Source: Pseudoalteromonas phenolica (GTDB taxonomy: Bacteria; Pseudomonadota; Gammaproteobacteria; Enterobacterales; Alteromonadaceae). From it: DNA of 64,000 bases. Under the pieces are notes generated by a model. That model had not been told where the DNA came from and searched no databases. It was given only the letters and a program-made list of their open reading frames with translations. Below, piece by piece: positions 18,066 through 26,897 of the stretch. Numbering within the stretch: the first letter of the stretch is position 1; the number at the start of each line of letters is the position of its first letter. The stretch is from NCBI RefSeq assembly GCF_001444405.1, contig NZ_CP013187.1, forward strand, positions 3,348,001-3,412,000. The letters run 5' to 3'. The position numbers were made by a program, and so were the translations under genes.

Positions 18066-20639
18066 TCACTCTTTGTTATTACTCAAATAATACACCGCCG
18101 CGGGCTCTGAATAGTTTGGCGCATGGTCGTAACTAAACACCGCATAATATTTAGCAATATCAGGGTTACCAAAATTATCGAGCGTATATTCATCTGGCCC
18201 ACCGTATAGCTTTACACCATCAAACGGAGAACGCGGTGGGTGGAAGCAATTTCGCACCACAAAACAGCCGACAAAATCATCACTCTCTGGGTTTTGCCAA
18301 GTTAGTTTTACCACCCCATTTTCAACCTGTGCTTGTAACTCTGTTGGCGCGGGTAAAGCTTGATTACGACGGTTTATATAACGAATATTTAACTCAGCAT
18401 TACTCCACTCAATTAACGCATTTTTAGCCTGTGACTCAGCTGTAGCTCGAATAACGAAGTAATATGGGGTTTGTGTTTGATGCAAACGCGCCAGTTCTTT
18501 CAAGCTGTAGCTGTCAAACATAAAGTCGTGTGCGGTGCGCTCTTTAAGTTGGGCATTACTTACTTCATAGCCGATATATTCGATTTTCTGACGCTGTTTA
18601 ACGTGTTTAAAGTCGACGTCTTTTAACTCCACCAACTCTACGGTAAAGCGTACGTCTTTGCTCGATGGCAGTGAGTTTTGGCTGTACAAGGTTAAGCAAG
18701 CTTGGGTGAACACGGTTTTCTCTGGCTCTAACTCATGTTGATGCTCAAATGCCATTTGCCCGTAGACGATTTCACCTTGGTCGTCGAAACCAGAACATAA
18801 GCTATCCGCAATCACTTTCTCTTGATAAATAGTATTACAGCTGTTTGGCGTCAGTTTTAAGCTTTGCTCTGGTAATTGATAGACCAGCTCTAAGTTAGGG
18901 CGATAATGTAAGCCGCTACCAAATGGCCCATAGCCAATGTCGAATTGCATTACTTGTGAGTCATTACCTAGCGGTAAACTGGTTGGGCCTTGCAGGCGTA
19001 AGATCAGTTTTTGATCGTCTAACAGTTGAGAGATCAAATCTCGCTCGACGCCATTAAACGACCATTTAAGCCAAATACCTTGGGTCATCTTATCTGACTC
19101 AATCGTTTGCCCCAGCGTATGCAAAGCTGGCGCCTCACAAATGGCACTGTAGTCATAAATGTTATCGATTTGGTTTGGATCGAGCACCGATATAGACCAT
19201 TCGCCATACTTCTCTATTTTCGCATTCACCCGATTCATCGGATATAGGAAAAATTCCGCCCGATCGATATGCGAGCCTTCTGGGATATTCGCCAAATCGA
19301 ATACCACGACACCCACGCTCGTGCCACGCTTTTTATCGACACCAATAAACATCGAGTTATAACCAAAGCGCTCGCGTGCCTTTTGCTGATAGTTAGCACT
19401 TAAATACCCAACTTGCTCTTTGGCTGGGAATAACGTTCGGCTACATTGATGCTCTGCCAACAAGGTTTTTAAACGCAGTTCTGGACTAAACGGCGATTTA
19501 ATTTTTGTGACTTTATCGACAGCACGGATGTTGTAAAAATAAAACTGTCCGCTTTCTAGTTGTGTATCGGTGAACGACAATGACTTGGTAATTGCCACTA
19601 AGTTGGCTTCATTGCAGGGGCTTTTATTATGTTCAGCGCGGTATAACTCAAAATAAATATCTTCTCGCTGCTCATATTCCCACTCTAACTCCACACTATC
19701 GTGACCCACTTGCTTAATAGTGAAATCAGGCACTCTTGCAGGCGCAAGGTTTGAGTAGTTAATGGCTTCACCCAAAGCATAGGCAACCGCTGGAATATTC
19801 TCGGCCACGCTTTGCGCCATATTCTTCATATAATCAGGAATGTTGCGGGTCCCTACCTCGACCACAGTGGCAATAATCCCTTTGCGATAGTAATACTCGC
19901 GACCACTGCCATGAATAAGCTGTGCTGGCGGCTTGCCACGATGAATACCATACTGGCGCCCCGTGACCTTTTTAATCTCGTTGTTCATGTTGGCACACAA
20001 CACATTTAAATCTGTGCCTTCAATCTCAACTTCATGATTAAACTTATGAGCCGGAAAGAACACATTCCCCTGTGAATGGTAGTCAAGGGCAATACAAATG
20101 TTACTGCGCTTTTCGACGAAGTCACGAATGGCGCAGGTTTCAGGCTCTGAAAACGCATGCGGACCACCGTAAGTGTTCGATTGCGTATTACTGTTTCGCA
20201 TGAATTTAGCGTCAAAGTTGCGGTTAAGATCCACTCCAAAAGTGCCATCGCCATTATTGCGGCGGTTTTTACGCCAAAATGAAAAGTGATTACGCGAGTA
20301 CTCAAAGCCGTCAGGGTTTAGGCAGGGCACCATATACAGCGTGTTTCGTGTTAACGCTGTTTGTAACTTAGGGTTAAAGCGATAATTGTCTATGACATAC
20401 TGAATAAACTTAATCGCTAACTCATTCCCTATCCATTCCCGAGCGTGAATGGTGCCCGTATACAATAACGCGGGTTTGTCATCCGCATAGGTGACATCTA
20501 ATGACAAAGTAACCAGCATAATGGGCCTGCCCTCCCAAGTTTCACCGATACTTTGTAGACGTATTAAATGCGGATGTTCACTCATCGCTTTTTGCAAAAA
20601 GTCGATGGTGTCTTGATACGACGCGTATTGTATTTTCAT
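18066..20639 (-). CDS. M14-family zinc carboxypeptidase with FN3 and beta-rich domains
   Basis: An 857-residue protein. Residues 1-290 form an M14 catalytic domain: zinc ligands H65 and E68 in TIHAREW and H188 in DYHSQ, substrate-binding NRNFD near 139, and general base E261 in VVEVGTRN. A fibronectin type III domain follows (about 301-393), then two beta-rich modules resembling DNRLRE/CBM96-like domains (about 400-575 and 590-750), and a final FN3-like domain (about 765-857). No signal peptide is present, so it is probably cytoplasmic or exported by an unrecognised route; FN3 modules are more usual outside the cell. It is the last gene of a three-gene operon with two ATP-grasp proteins (13-bp gap). 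Removal of C-terminal residues from a peptide or modified protein is inferred. Confidence 0.87.
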   Translation of the reverse strand: MKIQYASYQDTIDFLQKAMSEHPHLIRLQSIGETWEGRPIMLVTLSLDVTYADDKPALLYTGTIHAREWIGNELAIKFIQYVIDNYRFNPKLQTALTRNTLYMVPCLNPDGFEYSRNHFSFWRKNRRNNGDGTFGVDLNRNFDAKFMRNSNTQSNTYGGPHAFSEPETCAIRDFVEKRSNICIALDYHSQGNVFFPAHKFNHEVEIEGTDLNVLCANMNNEIKKVTGRQYGIHRGKPPAQLIHGSGREYYYRKGIIATVVEVGTRNIPDYMKNMAQSVAENIPAVAYALGEAINYSNLAPARVPDFTIKQVGHDSVELEWEYEQREDIYFELYRAEHNKSPCNEANLVAITKSLSFTDTQLESGQFYFYNIRAVDKVTKIKSPFSPELRLKTLLAEHQCSRTLFPAKEQVGYLSANYQQKARERFGYNSMFIGVDKKRGTSVGVVVFDLANIPEGSHIDRAEFFLYPMNRVNAKIEKYGEWSISVLDPNQIDNIYDYSAICEAPALHTLGQTIESDKMTQGIWLKWSFNGVERDLISQLLDDQKLILRLQGPTSLPLGNDSQVMQFDIGYGPFGSGLHYRPNLELVYQLPEQSLKLTPNSCNTIYQEKVIADSLCSGFDDQGEIVYGQMAFEHQHELEPEKTVFTQACLTLYSQNSLPSSKDVRFTVELVELKDVDFKHVKQRQKIEYIGYEVSNAQLKERTAHDFMFDSYSLKELARLHQTQTPYYFVIRATAESQAKNALIEWSNAELNIRYINRRNQALPAPTELQAQVENGVVKLTWQNPESDDFVGCFVVRNCFHPPRSPFDGVKLYGGPDEYTLDNFGNPDIAKYYAVFSYDHAPNYSEPAAVYYLSNNKE

Positions 20640-20652
20640 GCCTGCTTCCCGT

Positions 20653-22026
20653 TTATGCTTTTGTAAAGGCGTGCCAGTGATCGACGATTTTCTCTAGCTT
20701 TTTCGCTTTGAGATTTTTAACAACACATAGCTGTTCAGGCTCAGTATTTAAAGCCTCAACCACACCAGTTGCGCCAAACGTCGCTAAGATGTCATCAATC
20801 ATTTTGTCACCCACGCCTTTGACTTCACCCAGCATGGCGCGAATTTGTGACTCATCAAATGCCACATTCGGCAAATCTGTTTCAGACATGACTTCATCAC
20901 TACCCGGCACTGGTTGCATAGCTGACGCAGGCACCACTTTGGCTGGCAACTTAAAGTTATCTTGTAGATTCCAGATCTCACTCGGCCACTCTTCACCCGC
21001 GCGGTATTGAGTATCAAAGATTGGATATCTTTGCTCTGTCATATCGGTAAATAATTCGCCGCAGTCTTGGCTTGGCGTATATGTAGAAAAACCAATATGG
21101 CGCATAGTACGCAGAAAGCGTGCATCGATTTTGCCCAACTCTTCCCAGTTATAAATAGGAATATTTGGTTTATGAAAACGTCCTTCGCCCAATAGCCACA
21201 TCAAATATTGGCCAATCCAATCACGAATATAAGGAAAGGCTGCAAAGGCAGTCGCACACTCTAAAATGCGTAGTTTTCCATCTTTTCCTAGCGCGATATC
21301 ACAAGCCCAATATTCTGCATTCGCCGCTTTTGAGGTTTTAGTCGCTAAATCAAGCACTGACTTTGGAATACCTTGGTAGTCCATGCTGCCGCCCTGACTG
21401 GTGTTAGTCAGCCACTCCCCTTCAGGCGGACGACGCCAAAACGCACAAACAGGTTTGTGACCAATTAACATGACTCGAATATCTGCTTCCATAGGGACAA
21501 AATCTTGTACGTACACGGGGTAATAACGTTTTTCACTCAACAGACTCTGCGCTTCCTCGTAGCTGTCTACCTTATGGACAAAGTAACCACCATAATTCGA
21601 TGGGCCGTAAGAGCGTTTAATGATCTTCGGGTAAGTCGCAGAGGCAAGGTAAGACTGCGCTTTTTCAGGAATATAAAAAATTTCCGTATGTGGGATAGGT
21701 AAATCGTATTTACGGCAAAAGTGCGTCACATTTTCTTTTGATTTATTGGAAAACTGACTATCTAACGATGGTAAAAAACGTACTTCAGGTAGAGCACGGG
21801 CAATGTCGCGAAATGTCTCGTACGCCGTAGCTGGAATATTACCGATTAACACGTCGATTTTTTTGCGTTTCACTTCTGCAATAAAGCGGGCTTTGTCATT
21901 ACCCCAATGATAGGTCACTTGCTCAATTTTATCGGGCCAACCTTTAAAGTTAGATTTATCAAAAAAGCGCAGTACATAGTCTAAATAAAGCAGACCGATT
22001 TTTGGCAGTGAGGTTTTCTTCGTCAT
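20653..22026 (-). CDS. ATP-grasp protein with C-terminal helix-hairpin-helix domain
   Basis: A 457-residue protein. Residues about 90-285 form a RimK-like ATP-grasp domain, with the ATP-binding lysine region YPKIIKRSYG (133-141), the glycine loop GPSNYGGYF, and a metal-site region ACDIALGKDGKLRILECATAFAAF. The usual E-x-N metal pair is E-C-A here, so the catalytic site may be altered. Residues about 395-457 look like a tandem helix-hairpin-helix (VKGVGDKMIDDILATFG, then VKNLKAKKLEKIVDHW), the arrangement seen in RecD2 or UvrC-like DNA-binding domains. It lies 3 bp after the other ATP-grasp gene and 13 bp before the M14 gene. Peptide-bond ligation is a family inference; the role of a DNA-binding tail is unknown. 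Confidence 0.82.
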   Translation of the reverse strand: MTKKTSLPKIGLLYLDYVLRFFDKSNFKGWPDKIEQVTYHWGNDKARFIAEVKRKKIDVLIGNIPATAYETFRDIARALPEVRFLPSLDSQFSNKSKENVTHFCRKYDLPIPHTEIFYIPEKAQSYLASATYPKIIKRSYGPSNYGGYFVHKVDSYEEAQSLLSEKRYYPVYVQDFVPMEADIRVMLIGHKPVCAFWRRPPEGEWLTNTSQGGSMDYQGIPKSVLDLATKTSKAANAEYWACDIALGKDGKLRILECATAFAAFPYIRDWIGQYLMWLLGEGRFHKPNIPIYNWEELGKIDARFLRTMRHIGFSTYTPSQDCGELFTDMTEQRYPIFDTQYRAGEEWPSEIWNLQDNFKLPAKVVPASAMQPVPGSDEVMSETDLPNVAFDESQIRAMLGEVKGVGDKMIDDILATFGATGVVEALNTEPEQLCVVKNLKAKKLEKIVDHWHAFTKA

Positions 22027-22029
22027 GAT

Positions 22030-22965
22030 TTAAGCCACCTTGGCAGATTGCAGTGAAAGTTTGCGTTGTACGGTTTTGTCTATCAGCTCGACCATGGCCG
22101 AGATTTTGCTGTGATTAAAATTAATCCCCAGCGCTTCTTGTTCTGGCGTGGCAAAAGCAGGAATGGTATTCACTTCAAGCACCACATATTCTTCTCGCTC
22201 TCGGTCGTAAATAAGGTCAACACCTGCTATCTCTAACCCGAGTGTTTTTGTGGCTTTAACTGCAATATCGACCACTTCGTCACTTGGCTCGCGCACGAAT
22301 ACAGAGCCACCGCTAGTAATGTTGGTTTTCCAATCGTCTTTCGGTGCCTTACGGCCATAACAGCCCACACATTTGCCATCGACAATGTCAATGCGATAGT
22401 CGGTGTTGTCATAATTGATAAAGCGCTCTACGTAGAAGTAACGTAAGTCGGTGCGGCTTAAAAAGGGCATTAGCATGTCGAGCGCCTGCTCAGAGTCAAT
22501 TTTTACTATGCCAACACCACCCCAGCCGTCGGTTGGTTTGTAAACCAATTTGCCACCGAAGTCGCGGATGGCTGACTTCAAGCCGTCCATGTCGTTCTTG
22601 TGACATAAACGGTAATCTGGCGTTACGATGCCTTGCGAGCTAAGTAAGTGAGAGGTGCGGAATTTATCTTCAGCAATTGAGAAAGCGTTGTAGTTATTGA
22701 GCGTCGGAATGGTTTCGCTCAATGTTTGATACAAATAAAGCTGATACTGAGTTTGCTGCCCTGCGTTATAGCTTAAAAACGTATCTAACTTTTCCATGGC
22801 GATGCCATTACACATAATTGAGCCGCCTTGCGCTCTAGCATCTCTCAAATTTAAGCCTGTTGAGGTTTGAATGCCTCGCTCAGCCAATGCGTGAACTAGC
22901 TTTTGCTCGATGGCTTTACCGCCACCATTTTCGTACATCCAAATGCCTACATGAGGTGCTGCCAC
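22030..22965 (-). CDS. RimK-like ATP-grasp ligase
   Basis: A 311-residue cytoplasmic protein of the RimK/LysX/glutathione-synthetase class, which form amide bonds from a carboxylate, ATP and an amine. The ATP-binding lysine is K143 in KLVYKPTDGWGGVGI, the hinge glutamate is E180 in YVERF, and the Mg site is D250 (AGVDLIYD) with E264 and N266 in LEVNTIPAFATPE, all intact. It leads the operon, with the HhH-tailed ATP-grasp gene only 3 bp downstream. Substrates are unknown; relatives add glutamate or other amino acids to proteins or small molecules. The intact site here against the altered one next door suggests an active/partner pair, an inference. Confidence 0.85.
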   Translation of the reverse strand: MAAPHVGIWMYENGGGKAIEQKLVHALAERGIQTSTGLNLRDARAQGGSIMCNGIAMEKLDTFLSYNAGQQTQYQLYLYQTLSETIPTLNNYNAFSIAEDKFRTSHLLSSQGIVTPDYRLCHKNDMDGLKSAIRDFGGKLVYKPTDGWGGVGIVKIDSEQALDMLMPFLSRTDLRYFYVERFINYDNTDYRIDIVDGKCVGCYGRKAPKDDWKTNITSGGSVFVREPSDEVVDIAVKATKTLGLEIAGVDLIYDREREEYVVLEVNTIPAFATPEQEALGINFNHSKISAMVELIDKTVQRKLSLQSAKVA

Positions 22966-23154
22966 AATGTGCTCCTTGTTTTCAAAAACGGGTCTAATGC
23001 AAAAGGGTTATTTGCGCTGTTGGCCGCAATTTAAACGGATCAAGATGACACTTTTTTGACCAATAGCAGCGAACAAAATTTGTTCATAAAACATTCACCT
23101 CCTTGAAACATAGTGTCGAGAAACTGGCGGCAATTAAATACAGGGAAATCCGTT

Positions 23155-24291
23155 ATGACACAGATAGATTTTGCAGAATTAGCAACCCTTATTCGTTGTA
23201 ATTCTCATAGTAAAAACAAAGCAGGGATTGATGAACATGGCGAGCAAATGATTGCGCTGCTTGCGCCTTTGGGTTTTGCTATGACCCGTTACCAAAGAGA
23301 AAGCATTGGCGATCATTTACTTTTCCATACCCCTAAAAGAGCAGGCAAAAAAGTCTTGTTACTCGGCCACCTTGATACCGTTTTTCCACCCAATACCTTT
23401 ACCGAGTTTAAACAAGATGACGACTGGGTGTATGGCCCCGGTGTATGCGATATGAAAGGCGGTAACTTTGTCGCACTGAATGCGCTTCGTAACTTAAAAG
23501 CGGAATTTGGCCCGCTCTATAACATCGATTTTTTATTGGTCAGTGATGAAGAAACTGGCAGCGATGACAGTAAATATTTAACTGCAAAACTCGCCAAAGA
23601 CTATGACGCATGTTTGGTATTTGAAGCGGCAGGTAAAGATCACGAAGTCGTCATTGGTAGAAAAGGCATTGCCACGTTCGATATTGAAATAATTGGCAAA
23701 GCCGCTCATGCCGGTAATCATTATGCCGATGGCATCGATGCCAACTATGCACTGGCAAATATGCTTACCGAGATGACAGCTCTGACCGATTTAAAAAAAG
23801 GCAGCACCGTGAATGTCGGTAAAATCTCAGGCGGTTTAAGCACCAATACCATTTCACCAAAAGCTAATATGATGGTCGAAGCCCGTTTTAAAACGCTTAA
23901 AGAGCAACAACGTTTACTCAAAGGCATAGAAAATATCTGCTTCGCCATGGAGATCACTGGCGTGCAAATTAACGTTAACGGAGGCTTACAACGCGGTGTG
24001 ATGAGCCCAGATGCACTGCAACAACAGCTTCTTGATGAGATTGCTATGATCTTAGATGAACCGCTGAAAACCGAGCAACGCGGCGGTGTGTCAGATGCGA
24101 ACGTAGTCAGCGCCGCTGGCGTGCCAACGTTAGATGGCTTTGGGCCTTATGGTGACGGCGACCACACCATTCACGAGCGCGCTTTAAAAAGCAGCTTTGA
24201 GTTACGAATAAAGCAAGTGACACAGATATTGTCAGCGTGGAGTTTTAGTACGCAAAGCCAAGCGCAACAACTCTACTCAGAAGTGGTTTAA
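23155..24291 (+). CDS. M20-family metallopeptidase, carboxypeptidase G2-like
   Basis: A 378-residue cytoplasmic metalloenzyme, divergent from the ATP-grasp operon (189-bp gap). Metal-site motifs are LLLGHLDTVFPP, GPGVCDMKGG, SDEETGS with the catalytic Glu, and a late His in GDGDHTIHERA. The pattern matches the glutamate carboxypeptidase subgroup, which releases C-terminal glutamate, rather than ArgE or DapE. ATG 23155 was chosen because AGGGA precedes it; the frame remains open to GTG 23113. The location suggests it works with the ATP-grasp/M14 genes, but it could be independent. Confidence 0.85.
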   Translation: MTQIDFAELATLIRCNSHSKNKAGIDEHGEQMIALLAPLGFAMTRYQRESIGDHLLFHTPKRAGKKVLLLGHLDTVFPPNTFTEFKQDDDWVYGPGVCDMKGGNFVALNALRNLKAEFGPLYNIDFLLVSDEETGSDDSKYLTAKLAKDYDACLVFEAAGKDHEVVIGRKGIATFDIEIIGKAAHAGNHYADGIDANYALANMLTEMTALTDLKKGSTVNVGKISGGLSTNTISPKANMMVEARFKTLKEQQRLLKGIENICFAMEITGVQINVNGGLQRGVMSPDALQQQLLDEIAMILDEPLKTEQRGGVSDANVVSAAGVPTLDGFGPYGDGDHTIHERALKSSFELRIKQVTQILSAWSFSTQSQAQQLYSEVV

Positions 24292-24309
24292 TTTTCTAGT
24301 CCGCTTGTT

Positions 24310-24337
24310 TTGTGAGGTGGCAAGCGCTACCTCACAA
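24310..24337 (+). terminator. Hairpin after the M20 gene
   Basis: Nine-base inverted repeat TTGTGAGGT / ACCTCACAA with a 10-nt loop, followed on the plus strand by GACATAATTTTT. It lies between the converging M20 and mutM genes. Confidence 0.55.
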
Positions 24338-24367
24338 GACATAATTTTTCGCGTACTCTTCTCTCAT

Positions 24368-25177
24368 TTAATTCTGACACTTTGGGCAATACACGGTACT
24401 TCGCTGGCCTAAGCGAATTTCTTTCAGTACGGTTTTACACGTCACGCACTCTTCGCCTTTACGCCCATAAACCAGTAATTGCTGAGCAAAATAACCAGGT
24501 TTACCGTCAGACTGTGCGAAGTCTTTTAGCGTAGTACCACCTTGGGTAATGGCCGCGGCTAAAGTATCTTTGATGATTGGCGTGAGTAATTTATAGCGCT
24601 TTAACGACACCTTGCCTGCTTCGCGTTTTGGATGAATACCCGCTTTGAACAACGATTCGTTGGCGTAAATATTACCGACGCCCACAACCACATGGTTATC
24701 CATAATAAATTGCTTTATAGGCACCTTCTTGTTGCGCGAACATTCAAATAAATGATCGGCAGTGAATTCATCGGTGAGTGGCTCAGGCCCAAGCTTTGCG
24801 AACAACGTATGAGACTCATTAGGTGCTTGCCATAAACACGCACCAAAACGACGAGCATCGTTTAGACGTAACGCTTTACCATTATCGAAGTGGATCTCAA
24901 TATGATCGTGTTTTTTTAACGGCTCACTAATTGGCACAATGCGCAAATGCCCCGACATACCCAAGTGTAAAATCACACTGCCAATATCTGTATCGAGCAT
25001 TAAGTATTTTGCTCGACGGCGCACACTGTTGATCGTCAGCCCTTCAATGTCTTTCACTTCATCTGGCACAGGCCAACGAAGGCTGGCATTGTGTACTAAT
25101 ACTTTGCTGACTGTTTGTTTTTCAATGTGTGGGCTAATGCCTAAACGGCTGACTTCGACTTCTGGTAATTCAGGCAT
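24368..25177 (-). CDS. mutM: Formamidopyrimidine-DNA glycosylase
   Basis: Excises oxidised purines such as 8-oxoguanine and cuts the abasic site. The mature N-terminus PELPEVE (catalytic Pro after Met removal, then Glu) is intact. Other motifs are [22 protein letters not shown] with the helix-two-turn-helix, and the C-terminal zinc finger CVTCKTV...VYCPKC. At 269 residues it matches E. coli MutM. It lies 38 bp downstream of the membrane-anchored unknown protein. Confidence 0.97.
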   Translation of the reverse strand: MPELPEVEVSRLGISPHIEKQTVSKVLVHNASLRWPVPDEVKDIEGLTINSVRRRAKYLMLDTDIGSVILHLGMSGHLRIVPISEPLKKHDHIEIHFDNGKALRLNDARRFGACLWQAPNESHTLFAKLGPEPLTDEFTADHLFECSRNKKVPIKQFIMDNHVVVGVGNIYANESLFKAGIHPKREAGKVSLKRYKLLTPIIKDTLAAAITQGGTTLKDFAQSDGKPGYFAQQLLVYGRKGEECVTCKTVLKEIRLGQRSTVYCPKCQN

Positions 25178-25215
25178 GAGGTTCTCTAATGTCTATTTCT
25201 TTCAATATGTTGAGG

Positions 25216-25704
25216 TTACTGTGCTGTTGCTTGCGCTAAATTAAGCGGCTCAAACAGTTGATATGCAAGCTCTGATTCTAAGATCAACCAAGATTGCTGC
25301 TGTTTATCAAAAATATAGTATTGCTCGGCGTCTTGATAGAGTTGAAAGCTCCAAGGTAACTCTTCGCCTGCTAACCAAAACTGCGCCACACTGACGGCTT
25401 TGCTGCTCGGCAACGAAATATCTGTCAGCTCTAACTCAACTTGCTGCCATGCATCAATCAACAAAGGCAGTTGATTCGGACTTACTTGCCACGGCCCTTC
25501 ACTGCGCCAAGCTGTGCCAATGCGCTCAATTTTGTAGCCAGGAAAAGCCAATGTCAGTACAAATGTTTGCTCGGGTAAGAGTCGTTGTGAGCCAGACGCT
25601 TGTTCATTTGGATTGAGCTTATGATGCAGACCATTTAAAAAGAAGATCATGATCAGCATGGCGAAGATCACCACGTTATTCCATGCTTTACGACTCAATC
25701 CCAT
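25216..25704 (-). CDS. Hypothetical membrane-anchored periplasmic protein
   Basis: A 162-residue protein, MGLSRKAWNNVVIFAMLIMIFFLN..., with one N-terminal membrane helix (about 11-26) and a soluble periplasmic part carrying WRSEGPWQVSPNQLPLLIDAWQQVE. I chose ATG 25704 because GAGGCAAGC precedes it; an upstream start at 25773 would add 23 hydrophilic residues. It shares a strand with mutM, likely co-transcribed. I do not recognise a named family. Confidence 0.65.
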   Translation of the reverse strand: MGLSRKAWNNVVIFAMLIMIFFLNGLHHKLNPNEQASGSQRLLPEQTFVLTLAFPGYKIERIGTAWRSEGPWQVSPNQLPLLIDAWQQVELELTDISLPSSKAVSVAQFWLAGEELPWSFQLYQDAEQYYIFDKQQQSWLILESELAYQLFEPLNLAQATAQ

Positions 25705-25902
25705 GTGCTTGCCTCTGTGTTTTATTGCTTTTATTAAATAGTCGTTTTGCAGTGTATCGAAAAACATCTTCACTGTGGAGCATGCTTTTGCCCTGTTTTG
25801 CTTCCGTTAGGCTTAGATTTAGGTCTAAAAATGCATCGACTTGCTATTAAACTGTCGTGATTGTTTGCTAGAATATCGCGCAAAATTTAAGGAGTTCCGT
25901 CC

Positions 25903-26823
25903 ATGGCAATGTATGTAGTGGGTCATAAGATCCCTGATTCAGATTCTATTTGTGGTGCAATTGCACTTGCATATTTAAAAAATCAAATTGGTGAAGCAGC
26001 AATCGCAACACGTTTAGGCGATGTATCACCTGAAACTCAGTTCATTCTAGACACGTTTGGTTTTGAAGCGCCTGAGCTTAAAATGAGCTATGCAGGTGAA
26101 GAGGTTTACATCGTAGACCACACAGAAAAAACACAAGCACCAGATGACATTGATGAAGCAACGGTTGTGGGTGTTGTTGACCACCACAAACTTGGCGACT
26201 TAACGACGTCTACACCGCTTGAGTGTTGGATCCGCCCTGTTGGTTGTTCAAACACCATCATCAAGATGATGTATGACTTCTACGGTGTTGAAATTCCAAA
26301 GAACATCGCGGGTCTTATGTTAGGTGCAATCCTTTCTGACACTGTTATCTTCAAATCTCCAACTTGTACGACTGCTGATATCAAGTGTGTTGAAGTACTG
26401 GCTGAGATCGCTGGTATCGAAGACTACAAAGCATTCGGTATGGAAATGTTTAAAGTTAAATCAGCGGTTGAAGGCACACCTGCTCGCGACTTAGTTATGC
26501 GTGACTTTAAAGACTTCAACATGAGCGGTAACCTAGTCGGTATCGGTCAGTTAGAAGTTATCGACCTAGCTGTATTTGACGACATCAAAGCTGATCTTGA
26601 AGCTGACATTGCAAAGCTAAAAGAAGAAGGCGGCCGCCATTCTGTATTCTTACTACTTACAGACATCATGAAAGAAGGTTCACAAATGCTTATCGCGTCT
26701 GATGACGAAGGCATTGTTGAGCGCGCTTACGGTGTTGCGCCTGAGCAAAGCCGCGTATGGTTAGATGGTGTACTAAGCCGTAAGAAGCAAGTAGTACCAC
26801 CACTACAAGATGCGTTTGCATAA
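25903..26823 (+). CDS. ppaC: Manganese-dependent inorganic pyrophosphatase (DHH family)
   Basis: Hydrolyses pyrophosphate to phosphate. The 306-residue protein shows the DHH family motifs: GHKIPDSDSICGA (metal ligands H and D), VDHTEKTQA, VGVVDHHKLGDL (the DHH signature) and the C-terminal DHHA2-type SRKKQVVP. This is the class II enzyme; a class I PpA could exist elsewhere. AAGGAG lies 8 bases upstream of the ATG. It stands alone and ends at its own hairpin. Confidence 0.95.
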   Translation: MAMYVVGHKIPDSDSICGAIALAYLKNQIGEAAIATRLGDVSPETQFILDTFGFEAPELKMSYAGEEVYIVDHTEKTQAPDDIDEATVVGVVDHHKLGDLTTSTPLECWIRPVGCSNTIIKMMYDFYGVEIPKNIAGLMLGAILSDTVIFKSPTCTTADIKCVEVLAEIAGIEDYKAFGMEMFKVKSAVEGTPARDLVMRDFKDFNMSGNLVGIGQLEVIDLAVFDDIKADLEADIAKLKEEGGRHSVFLLLTDIMKEGSQMLIASDDEGIVERAYGVAPEQSRVWLDGVLSRKKQVVPPLQDAFA

Positions 26824-26855
26824 GCAAACACTAGCAAGTTATGTAAATAGCTGAT

Positions 26856-26883
26856 AAAACCGAAGCAATGTCTTCGGTTTTTT
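26856..26883 (+). terminator. ppaC terminator
   Basis: Stem AAAACCGAAG / CTTCGGTTTT with a 6-nt loop and a T-run, just past the ppaC stop. Confidence 0.9.
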
Positions 26884-26897
26884 ATTGCCCATAATCT

